From assembly GCA_964459065.1 (NCBI GenBank), contig CAYWMN010000181.1:1-7810 (forward strand): a stretch of 7,810 nt of DNA, written 5' to 3'. Position 1 is the stretch's first letter. The number at the start of each line of letters is the position of its first letter. This DNA comes from JAMCXS01 sp964459065. GTDB lineage: Bacteria > Acidobacteriota > Terriglobia > UBA7540. The translations under genes and the position numbers were made by a program. Positions 1 to 6,077 of the stretch are shown here, one piece after another. Below the pieces are notes generated by a model. The model did not search any database. It was not told the DNA's origin and saw only the letters and a program-made list of their open reading frames with translations.

Positions 1-56
1 AACACGCTCTTGATCTTGAGGATCTCTTCAAACCCCTGGGCGCCTCTGCGCTGCCG

Positions 57-539
57 CTACGCTGCCTCCGACTCCATTGATTTCTCGCTCGCGGCTACGC
101 TTTTCGCGTGCTCTTTCGGGGCTGGAACTTGAACCAGCACCTTGCACGGTGCGTGATGGAAGACGTACTGAACCGTTGAACCGAGCAGCTTTTCGGCCAG
201 GCGATGATCGTGGTGGTATCCGATAACCAGAAGCTCGATTCCTTTTTCCTCCGCTTCAGCAACAATCGCCTCGCCGGGATGGCGGGCCCGCAGCAACCTG
301 CTGCCAATCCGCATGGAGAAATTGTTGGAAGCGATTTGCCGGGCCAGGGCCAACACCTGTGTGCCCTCGCGGTCCAACAAATCATCTTCGGCATCCAGCG
401 GCAACCCGGGTGCGACTTCGACAATATGCACCGCCGTAAGGTTGGTGCCCATCAAACTCGCCATTTGGCATGCGAGCTTGGTGAGGCTGCCGGCGGTTTC
501 CGCATCGCGTAAAGCCACCATGACTTTGAATTCTTCCAT
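57..539 (-). CDS. Universal stress protein, single UspA domain
   Basis: A 160-residue protein of the Usp family (PF00582 type), a small cytoplasmic nucleotide-binding fold involved in stress survival. The N-terminus runs as a first beta strand ending in an acidic residue (D12, 'ALRDAE'). A helix and a 'TAVHIVEV' strand follow, then 'IELLVIGYHH', and 'GST' at 120-122 before the final strand 'CKVLVQV'. The family ATP signature is G-2x-G-9x-G(S/T). Here it reads G107, then H110 where the second glycine should be, then G120-S121, so nucleotide binding may be weakened. The tail after residue 140 is rich in K, E, A and S and lies beyond the Usp fold. An upstream in-frame ATG at 611 exists, but the start at 539 is chosen because AAGGAGG lies 5 nt before it and the Usp fold begins there. 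It is divergent from the two-domain Usp gene. The family call is firm; the specific role is unknown. Confidence 0.93.
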   Translation of the reverse strand: MEEFKVMVALRDAETAGSLTKLACQMASLMGTNLTAVHIVEVAPGLPLDAEDDLLDREGTQVLALARQIASNNFSMRIGSRLLRARHPGEAIVAEAEEKGIELLVIGYHHDHRLAEKLLGSTVQYVFHHAPCKVLVQVPAPKEHAKSVAASEKSMESEAA

Positions 540-902
540 GGCTTCCTCCTTTCGTTGGGCTTCGCATCCATGATGCTTCACCCGTCCCGGCGTTCTGAGG
601 AAGCCGGGCAATTAGGGAGGAGGAAATATCCTCGATTTACCGCACAGCAAATTTTCTGAACAGGTTCCGGGTACACCCTCCCTTTTAAATTCTCGTACCA
701 AGGATGGACTGAATCTGTGCTCCGGATCACATCCTCCCGTAACCGAGGTCACGGTTGGTTTACTGGTCCCTTGTTATATTTTAGTATAAAAGTTGTAGGG
801 GAAACTTAAAGCGCGGCAATTAGCCTCCAGGGTAGGATACAGAAGGTTGTCAGTGGACACACGATCCGCGCCCCTGCCCTCCCGCGCTGGTGAGGAGGGA
901 CT
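540..902. promoter_or_regulatory. Divergent intergenic region between the two Usp genes
   Basis: No convincing gene is present in these 363 bp. The region must hold the promoters of both flanking genes. On the plus strand an AT-rich patch at 771-790 contains two possible -10 elements (TATATT at 775-780 and TATAAA at 785-790), but neither has a good -35 at 16-18 bp, so no sigma70 promoter can be assigned firmly. Facing left, a weak pair (TTGCTG and TATTTC, 16 bp apart) lies within about 625-655. A short inverted repeat GAGGA-AATA-TCCTC sits at 620-633. The best regulatory candidate is the dyad listed separately. A strong Shine-Dalgarno sequence, GAGGAGGGA (892-900), precedes the right-hand gene. 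Confidence 0.5.
737..754. promoter_or_regulatory. 18-bp interrupted palindrome, candidate operator
   Basis: The sequence CCGTaACCgaGGTcACGG is a dyad with 7 of 9 matching positions per arm (CCGTnACC / GGTnACGG). It lies about 20-30 bp upstream of the AT-rich -10 candidates at 775-790, in the divergent Usp control region. The geometry suits a dimeric regulator binding one helical face. It does not match the CRP (TGTGA/TCACA) or FNR (TTGAT/ATCAA) consensus. The function is inferred from symmetry and position only. Confidence 0.4.
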
Positions 903-1787
903 ATGTTGGAAATTAAGAAGATCCTTTGTCCCTTGGATTTTTCTGAGTTTTCAACCAAAGCGTACGATTACGCACGTTCACTCGCCCGGCATTACGAAGC
1001 GACATTGCTTCTTCAGCACGTCGTTCAGCCTTTGGCAACCACCTATCCCTATTACGCTTTTCCTGACATGATGAACGAAGCCTTTGGGAATCTCGACTCG
1101 AAAATCGAAGAAAAACTTGACGAGTTCCTGGCGCAGCGTGGCGCGGAGGAAACGCATGTTGAACGCTACGTCCACAACGGGATGGTAACCGATTGCATCT
1201 TGGATTTTGCAAATCAAAAAGACGTCGATATGATTGTTATGGGCACTCATGGCCGGCATGGATTTGACCGCCTGGCCATGGGGTCGGTGGCTGAGAAGGT
1301 GCTGCGAAAGGCCAGTTGTCCCGTTTTGGTGGTCCGCAAGCCCTCGCGTGACTTTGTGAGGCCCAATGACGCAAGCGAAGCTGTGCGGCTGAAGAAGATT
1401 TTGCTGTGCACGGATTTTTCGGCCCATTCGAGCCGTGCGCTTGCCTATGCGCTTTCTTTGGCGATGGAGTATGACGCCGATCTGACTCTGCTGCACGTGC
1501 TGGAAGACATGCCTGCCGGTGAAAATTTTGAAGCCGCTGTTGCCGATTTCACCGGGCGCATGGAAAGTCTGGTTTCCGAGGACGATCGCAACTGGTGCAG
1601 GGTTCATACGGCGGTGCGGATTGGCAAGCCCTATCAACAGATTCTGCAGGTGTCCTTGGAGCAGGAGATGGACCTCGTGGTCCTGGGAGTGCGTGGCCGC
1701 AACGTGGTGGACCTTGCAGTGTTTGGTTCCACCACGCAGCGGGTGATTCAGGTGGGGTCCAGCCCGGTCCTGGCGGTCCACATTTGA
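903..1787 (+). CDS. Tandem-domain universal stress protein
   Basis: A 294-residue cytoplasmic protein made of two consecutive Usp domains, as in UspE-like tandem proteins. Domain 1 covers about residues 1-147. It opens 'KKILCPLDFSE' with D12 and carries the complete ATP signature G114-x2-G117-x9-G127-S128, ending in the strand 'CPVLVV'. Domain 2 covers about 163-294. It opens 'KKILLCTDFSA' with D171 and carries G262-x2-G265-x9-G275-S276-T277, ending 'SPVLAVHI'. Both halves therefore look competent for ATP binding, in contrast to the divergent single-domain paralog. The ATG at 903 follows GAGGAGGGA with 2 nt spacing from its end, about 5 nt from the core AGGAGG. The acyl-CoA synthetase/acetyltransferase gene begins 102 nt after the stop on the same strand, so co-transcription is plausible unless the T-run at 1846-1851 terminates. 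Tandem Usps often act as dimer-like monomers; the ligand and role here are inferred. Confidence 0.95.
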   Translation: MLEIKKILCPLDFSEFSTKAYDYARSLARHYEATLLLQHVVQPLATTYPYYAFPDMMNEAFGNLDSKIEEKLDEFLAQRGAEETHVERYVHNGMVTDCILDFANQKDVDMIVMGTHGRHGFDRLAMGSVAEKVLRKASCPVLVVRKPSRDFVRPNDASEAVRLKKILLCTDFSAHSSRALAYALSLAMEYDADLTLLHVLEDMPAGENFEAAVADFTGRMESLVSEDDRNWCRVHTAVRIGKPYQQILQVSLEQEMDLVVLGVRGRNVVDLAVFGSTTQRVIQVGSSPVLAVHI

Positions 1788-1809
1788 AAAGTCGCCTCGT
1801 CCGCCCGAT

Positions 1810-1851
1810 CTGCGGCACGGGCAGGGGGAACCAGCAGGGACGCAGTTTTTT
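1810..1851 (+). terminator. Weak candidate terminator or attenuator between Usp and synthetase genes
   Basis: The arms CTGCG (1810-1814) and CGCAG (1841-1845) are complementary and are followed at once by six T (1846-1851). The 26-nt loop is long and holds a second small pairing, CTGC with GCAG (1821-1824), so stability is doubtful. It could partly reduce read-through into the downstream gene rather than end transcription fully. Confidence 0.25.
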
Positions 1852-1889
1852 GAAGGTAACAAGAACAAAAACGAGTGAGGATTGATCTA

Positions 1890-4652
1890 ATGAAACCATC
1901 CGCCATGCGCGGTCTGGAACGCGCGCACGATATCTTCCGTCAGACCTACCACCCTTTGGACGTGTTTTTTTCTCCGGAAAGTGTCGCTGTCATCGGCGCC
2001 ACGGAGTCGGCCGGCAGCGTGGGACGCACGCTTCTGTGGAACCTGATCAGCAGTCCCTTTGGAGGCACCGTTTACCCGGTCAATCCAAAACGGAGCCACG
2101 TCCTGGGTATTCGCGCTTATCCGAGTATTGGAGACATTCCTGAGCAGGTCGATCTGGCGGTTATCGTTACGCCGGCAGCTACGGTGCCCGGTATTGTGGG
2201 CGAGTGCGTCGATGCCGGTGTGAAGGGCGCCGTGGTGATTTCGGCGGGATTCAAAGAGTGTGGACCCGCGGGCGCCGAAATGGAACGTGAAATCGTCGCG
2301 CAGCTCCGCCGCGGACGGATGCGTTTGGTCGGCCCGAATTGTCTGGGAGTGATGAGCCCGCTGACCGGGCTGAACGCCAGCTTCGCGCGGACACAAGCGC
2401 AGCCCGGCAACGTCGGCTTCATCAGCCAGAGCGGCGCGCTTTGTACGGCTGTTTTGGACTGGAGTTTGCGGGAGCACGTGGGTTTCAGTGCGTTCTTGTC
2501 GATCGGCTCGATGCTCGACGTGGGATGGGGTGACCTGATCGATCACCTGGGCGACGATCCCAATACCCGAAGCATTATTCTTTACATGGAATCGATCGGC
2601 GACCCGCGCGCATTCCTTTCAGCGGCGCGGGAGGTCGCACTTTCAAAGCCGATTATCGTGATCAAAGCGGGGCGGACCGAAGCGGCGGCGCGCGCCGCGG
2701 CCTCCCACACGGGAGCCCTGGCGGGCAGCGATGAAGTTCTGGAGGCGGCGTTTCGCCGTTCCGGCGTTTTGCGCGTCGACACCATTGCCGACCTGTTTTC
2801 AGTGGCCGGCGTCTTGTCCAAGCAGCCGCGTCCCAAAGGGAATCGCCTGACGATTCTGACCAATGCGGGCGGTCCTGGAGTGCTGGCGACCGATACCCTG
2901 GCTGCTCACGGTGGAGAGCTTGCCTCCTTGTCGGATGAGACGATCGAGGCGCTGGACGGGATTCTTCCTCCGCACTGGAGCCATAACAACCCGGTTGACA
3001 TCCTTGGTGATGCCCAGCCCGACCGTTACGCGAAGGCGGTTGAGATCGTCGCCCAGGATCCCAATAGCGACGGCCTGCTCGTGATCCTTACCCCGCAGGC
3101 CATGACGGATCCCACCGAAACGGCCCAGCAACTTAAACGCTTTTCAAAACTGGATAACAAGCCGCTTCTGACCAGTTGGATGGGGGGGGCGGAAATTCTG
3201 GCAGGCGAAGAGATTCTAAACCAGGCCAACATTCCCACCTTTAGCTATCCCGACGACGCCGTCCTCATCTTTCAATATATGTGCCAATACAGTTACAACC
3301 TGCGGGCATTATATGAAACGCCGATGCTGGTGAGCGAAAGCGAAGGCGATGGCATTGACCGGCAGCAGGTGCAAAGCATCATCGAGAAGGCCCAGAAGGA
3401 TGGCCGTTCGATTTTGACGGAGAGTGAATCCAAGCAGCTTCTTGCCGCCTATGACATCCCCACGGTGCCAACCCGCGTGGCGGCTTCTGAAGACGAGGCC
3501 GCAAAGCTTGCCGCCGAGATGGGCTATCCGGTGGCTTTGAAGCTGTATTCAGAAACCATCACCCACAAGACCGACGTCGGCGGCGTGCAACTCCGCCTGG
3601 CGGATGAAGATGCCGTGCGGAATGCTTACCGCGCTATCGAAAGTTCGGTCTTGGAAAAAACCGGTCCCGGCCATTTCCAGGGAGTTACCGTGCAGCCCAT
3701 GATCCAATACCGGGGCTACGAAATCATTTTGGGAAGCAGTTTTGACGCTCAATTCGGATCGGTCCTGCTGTTTGGTTCGGGAGGGCAGTTGGTTGAAGTT
3801 TTCCGCGACCGGGCGCTTGCCCTGCCGCCACTCAACACAACCCTGGCAAGGCGCATGATGGAGCAAACGAAAATCTGGCGGGCGCTTCAGGGGGTTCGAG
3901 GGCGGAAGGCGGTGGATATTGCTGCGCTGGAGCGTTTGCTGGTGCGGTTCAGCCAGCTGGTTGTGGAGCAGCGGCGCATTCGCGAAATTGACATCAATCC
4001 CTTGCTGGTGTCGCCCGAAGGGGTGGTGGCCCTGGATGCACGGGTCGTCCTGCACGGGCCGGAAATCAGCGAGGAGCAACTGCCGAAGCTTGCCATTCGC
4101 CCCTATCCTTCTCAGTACTCATATCCCTGGACGATGCGGGATGGCACCTCCGTGGTGATTCGTCCCATCCGTCCTGAGGACGAGCCTTTGATGGTGAATT
4201 TTCACCAGACGCTTTCCGAGCGTAGCGTCTATATGCGGTACTTTCATATGCTTTCCCTGAGCCGCCGCACCGAACATGAACGCTTGACCCGAATTTGTTT
4301 TATCGATTACGACCGGGAAATGGCGCTGGTGGTCGAGCATACGGACCCGCAAACCGGCGCCAAGGAAATCCTGGGCGTCGGACGGCTGAGCAAGTTGCAT
4401 GGACTGAAGCGGGCCGAAGTTGCCCTCGTCATCAGTGACCGCTTTCAACGAAAAGGTTTGGGGACGGAACTGTTGAACCGCCTTGTCGAAATTGGCCGGG
4501 ATGAACAACTGGACTATCTCGTGGCCGAAATCTTACGCGAGAACCCTGAAATGCTCAGGATGGTGGAAAAAATCGGTTTCCGGCCGGAGCCGACCGGGGA
4601 AGACTCAACCGTGAAAGCCGTCTTTGACCTGGCTGAGGCGGTGACGAAGTAA
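1890..4652 (+). CDS. ADP-forming acyl-CoA synthetase fused to GNAT acetyltransferase (Pat-like)
   Basis: A 920-residue bifunctional protein, close in length to Pat/PatZ protein lysine acetyltransferases. Order: CoA-binding Rossmann part (about 24-120, 'VAVIGATES' and 'VYPVNP'); succinyl-CoA-ligase-like part (about 148-330, 'VGPNCLG', 'ISQSGAL', E234 in 'YMESIGD', H273 in 'SHTGALAGSD'); a further ligase part with 'NAGGPG' and 'NNPVDILGDA'; ATP-grasp (about 490-720, H559 in 'THKTDVGGV', 'EIDINPLLV'); and C-terminal GNAT (about 743-903) with E843 in 'AEVALVISD' and the acetyl-CoA loop Q853-R-K-G-L-G858. In ADP-forming acetyl-CoA synthetases the two histidines carry the phosphate between acyl phosphate and nucleotide, so the ligase half may be active. 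The GNAT half would acetylate protein lysines, with acetyl-CoA synthetase as the classic target. The ATG at 1890 is chosen over an in-frame GTG at 1875 because GAGG lies 9 nt upstream of it. A G8 tract at 3182-3189 is within the coding sequence. The gene lies downstream of the tandem Usp and ends at a good terminator. Confidence 0.93.
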   Translation: MKPSAMRGLERAHDIFRQTYHPLDVFFSPESVAVIGATESAGSVGRTLLWNLISSPFGGTVYPVNPKRSHVLGIRAYPSIGDIPEQVDLAVIVTPAATVPGIVGECVDAGVKGAVVISAGFKECGPAGAEMEREIVAQLRRGRMRLVGPNCLGVMSPLTGLNASFARTQAQPGNVGFISQSGALCTAVLDWSLREHVGFSAFLSIGSMLDVGWGDLIDHLGDDPNTRSIILYMESIGDPRAFLSAAREVALSKPIIVIKAGRTEAAARAAASHTGALAGSDEVLEAAFRRSGVLRVDTIADLFSVAGVLSKQPRPKGNRLTILTNAGGPGVLATDTLAAHGGELASLSDETIEALDGILPPHWSHNNPVDILGDAQPDRYAKAVEIVAQDPNSDGLLVILTPQAMTDPTETAQQLKRFSKLDNKPLLTSWMGGAEILAGEEILNQANIPTFSYPDDAVLIFQYMCQYSYNLRALYETPMLVSESEGDGIDRQQVQSIIEKAQKDGRSILTESESKQLLAAYDIPTVPTRVAASEDEAAKLAAEMGYPVALKLYSETITHKTDVGGVQLRLADEDAVRNAYRAIESSVLEKTGPGHFQGVTVQPMIQYRGYEIILGSSFDAQFGSVLLFGSGGQLVEVFRDRALALPPLNTTLARRMMEQTKIWRALQGVRGRKAVDIAALERLLVRFSQLVVEQRRIREIDINPLLVSPEGVVALDARVVLHGPEISEEQLPKLAIRPYPSQYSYPWTMRDGTSVVIRPIRPEDEPLMVNFHQTLSERSVYMRYFHMLSLSRRTEHERLTRICFIDYDREMALVVEHTDPQTGAKEILGVGRLSKLHGLKRAEVALVISDRFQRKGLGTELLNRLVEIGRDEQLDYLVAEILRENPEMLRMVEKIGFRPEPTGEDSTVKAVFDLAEAVTK

Positions 4653-4677
4653 GGGGCCGAATGGGGTCGGAACGATT

Positions 4678-4698
4678 GCCGCGAAGGCGGGCTTTTTT
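4678..4698 (+). terminator. Rho-independent terminator after the synthetase/acetyltransferase gene
   Basis: CCGC-GAAG-GCGG (4679-4690) forms a GC-rich stem with a GNRA-like loop, followed after GC by six T (4693-4698). It starts 26 nt beyond the TAA stop. The T-run is on the plus-strand side only, so it serves the rightward gene and not the convergent membrane-protein gene. Confidence 0.7.
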
Positions 4699-4727
4699 GT
4701 GGAAGGATCGGCTGTTCAACCGGGACC

Positions 4728-5591
4728 TTAACGCCCGAAGGGCAGGAAGAGGGCTGGAGTAAACAAGGCCAGGTCCATGAGGACCCGGAACTTGTCAGGC
4801 GCAATCTTTTCTTCCGTAATCCCCAGGAGCGCAAAGGCTGCGGCGCTGAAACTTTCAGCAACCGGAAGCCTCCAATCCAGGGAACCCGTGTGCGGCGAAG
4901 CCAGCCCGACAGCGACCAGGGCGGTGGCTGAAGCGATCAGGACCCTGTGATGGCCCATCCACGCCGTCCATGGATGAGGCGCGTTGAATTGACGTCGGCG
5001 CAGCCGGACCCACTCTGAATATTCGATGGCAGCGCAGTTCAGCCAGCACAATCCTGTAAACACCAGAAAAGGTGCAAGCAGATGGAGGCTTTCCTCCGGC
5101 ATCTGCTCCCAAACCGGAAAGCACGTTCCGATCCCAAATAAAATTCCAACGAACATTTCCTTGGGAATCCCTGAGTGCTTTTCAGGCTTCTGCAAATGCA
5201 CCAGAAAGAAATAAAATCCCACCGCAAACATAATGATTAACCCATGGCGGAAGGTTCGATATTCCAATCGAGTTATTGCGATCCAGCACGCAAGCAGCGC
5301 GACCCCACAAAATGGCAGCAGGAACGCCCAGCGGCGCCTCCGGTAAAACCGATGTCTGGCGGGCTCGATACCTTGATCCTGATCGGGCAGCGTGTCAAGA
5401 AAGCGGTCTGCCACGTAGATGAGCCAGACCACCAGTCCCAGCAACAGAGTGACGCTGGCGTCGAGATGGATTTGGAAACAACGGGCAAAAAGGATCTGCC
5501 ACAGAATCGCCACAGCAGGAGCGTCCAGGCTGAGCAAGGTCAGCCACAATAACGGTGAAAGGGGCTTAACTCCGCTGGAGGTGGAGTTCAT
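4728..5591 (-). CDS. Polytopic membrane protein, possibly UbiA-prenyltransferase-like
   Basis: A 287-residue inner-membrane protein with about eight or nine hydrophobic segments: near residues 10-35, 45-60, 88-108, 116-134, 146-162, 170-190, 215-233, 245-258 and 268-285. After the second segment it has 'WLIYVADRFLDT', in which D62-x3-D66 resembles the first Asp-rich motif of UbiA-type prenyltransferases. 'PKEMFVGILFGIG' and a later polar stretch N185-x4-E190-x2-E193 fall where the second motif would be, but the second DxxxD is not intact. The UbiA relation is therefore tentative; no substrate can be named. The ATG at 5591 is preferred over an upstream in-frame TTG at 5621, since AGAGG lies 11 nt before it and nothing suitable lies before the TTG. 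A 56-codon ORF ends 14 nt upstream, suggesting translational coupling. It converges on the acetyltransferase gene. The CDS is confident; the family is moderate. Confidence 0.85.
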   Translation of the reverse strand: MNSTSSGVKPLSPLLWLTLLSLDAPAVAILWQILFARCFQIHLDASVTLLLGLVVWLIYVADRFLDTLPDQDQGIEPARHRFYRRRRWAFLLPFCGVALLACWIAITRLEYRTFRHGLIIMFAVGFYFFLVHLQKPEKHSGIPKEMFVGILFGIGTCFPVWEQMPEESLHLLAPFLVFTGLCWLNCAAIEYSEWVRLRRRQFNAPHPWTAWMGHHRVLIASATALVAVGLASPHTGSLDWRLPVAESFSAAAFALLGITEEKIAPDKFRVLMDLALFTPALFLPFGR

Positions 5592-5605
5592 CGGGCGAGC
5601 ATCCT

Positions 5606-5776
5606 CTACGAGTATTTCCAAACTGACCCATTATCGTGAAAAAAACTCGGATTGTCTGCAAGATTCACGGTCAACACAATGAGCCGGCTGTTCCTGAAGA
5701 AATTGCCGTTCGCGAGGCAAGAAGGGTTAGCGGGCAAGGGACCGGACGGCGGTTGGGCAGCCAGAGTTGTTAACAT
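5606..5776 (-). CDS. Candidate small protein or leader ORF, 56 codons
   Basis: The ATG at 5776 is preceded by AAGGAGG (5783-5789 on the plus strand) at 6 nt, one of the strongest ribosome-binding sites in the window, and no other start uses it. The predicted 56-residue product begins 'MLTTLAAQPPSGPLPANPSC' and ends '...GSVWKYS'. It is proline-rich at the start, has one cysteine, and has no clear membrane segment or known motif. Its TAG stop overlaps the AGAGG that serves the membrane-protein ATG 14 nt further on. Translation of this ORF could therefore deliver ribosomes to, or control access to, the downstream start. I do not recognise the protein. Chance is possible given its length, and the call rests on the ribosome-binding site and the spacing. 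Confidence 0.4.
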   Translation of the reverse strand: MLTTLAAQPPSGPLPANPSCLANGNFFRNSRLIVLTVNLADNPSFFHDNGSVWKYS

Positions 5777-5822
5777 GGGTAGCCTCCTTCCGACGCCTCG
5801 GGTGGGATTGGAAAGTTCAGGC

Positions 5823-5855
5823 GCTGGCTAGATTGAGAACGGCGCGGCTTTTTTT
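5823..5855 (+). terminator. Candidate intrinsic terminator without an obvious upstream gene
   Basis: GCTGGCT (5823-5829) can pair with GGC-g-CGGC (5841-5848), giving seven pairs including two G-U, with one bulged G and an 11-nt loop. Seven T (5849-5855) follow directly. There is no established plus-strand gene upstream before the convergent acetyltransferase terminator. It may end a small RNA or a short antisense transcript across the 56-codon ORF. Confidence 0.35.
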
Positions 5856-6010
5856 GCCTATTCCCCCGCCGACGTGTCAGGGCAGCTTTTTCGCCCCGCG
5901 CGAGACCCGTTGCGGCACCTTTTCCTGCTTGTATTCAGCGCATTGAGCCGGTCCCGATTTCATTGGCCCGGCTTTGGCCCCCGTTGACCCATTCGATACC
6001 TGTTTTGTTA
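5856..6010. other. Non-coding stretch upstream of the response regulator
   Basis: Together with 5777-5822 this separates the leftward membrane-protein unit from the rightward regulator gene. A sigma54-like element TGGCCCGGCTTTGGCC (5964-5979) shows the GG-N10-GC spacing, but it matches the -12 TTGC only in part. No clear leftward promoter with both -35 and -10 elements was found. Confidence 0.3.
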
Positions 6011-6039
6011 TTGACAGCGGTGCGCCCAGAGTGTAGCCT
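6011..6039 (+). promoter_or_regulatory. Sigma70-type promoter of the response regulator
   Basis: A perfect TTGACA (6011-6016) is followed by a 17-bp spacer and TAGCCT (6034-6039), which keeps the key T, A and final T of the -10 consensus. Transcription would start near 6046, giving a leader of about 30 nt to the ATG at 6078. The -10 match is only 3 of 6, so an activator may be needed. Confidence 0.55.
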
Positions 6040-6077
6040 ATGGTCCTTATATGAGCGTTCTGGTCAGGGGAGGGGCC

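Noticed and set aside
1..56. The frame stays open past the TAG stop of the single-domain Usp to the window edge
   Set aside because: Eighteen codons are too few to judge. The Usp fold is complete before the stop, so read-through or an interrupted gene is not supported.
978..1868. Long minus-strand open frame of 296 codons over the tandem Usp gene
   Set aside because: It is antisense to a clear Usp gene with two intact motifs, and its translation is rich in H, R, P and Q with no domain. It is a coding shadow.
1875..1889. In-frame GTG as alternative start of the synthetase/acetyltransferase
   Set aside because: No ribosome-binding site lies at a useful distance, and the bases at this GTG themselves supply the GAGG for the ATG at 1890.
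1887..2546. Minus-strand open frame of 219 codons opposite the synthetase N-terminus
   Set aside because: It is the complement of a strongly conserved CoA-binding domain, with no recognisable product of its own.
4733..4743. GCCC-GAA-GGGC hairpin at the end of the membrane-protein gene
   Set aside because: It lies within the last codons and the minus-strand side has no T-run, so it is explained by coding sequence and is not called a terminator.
5679..5831. Plus-strand ATG frame of 50 codons opposite the 56-codon ORF
   Set aside because: It has no Shine-Dalgarno sequence and no motif. The minus-strand frame has much better start signals.
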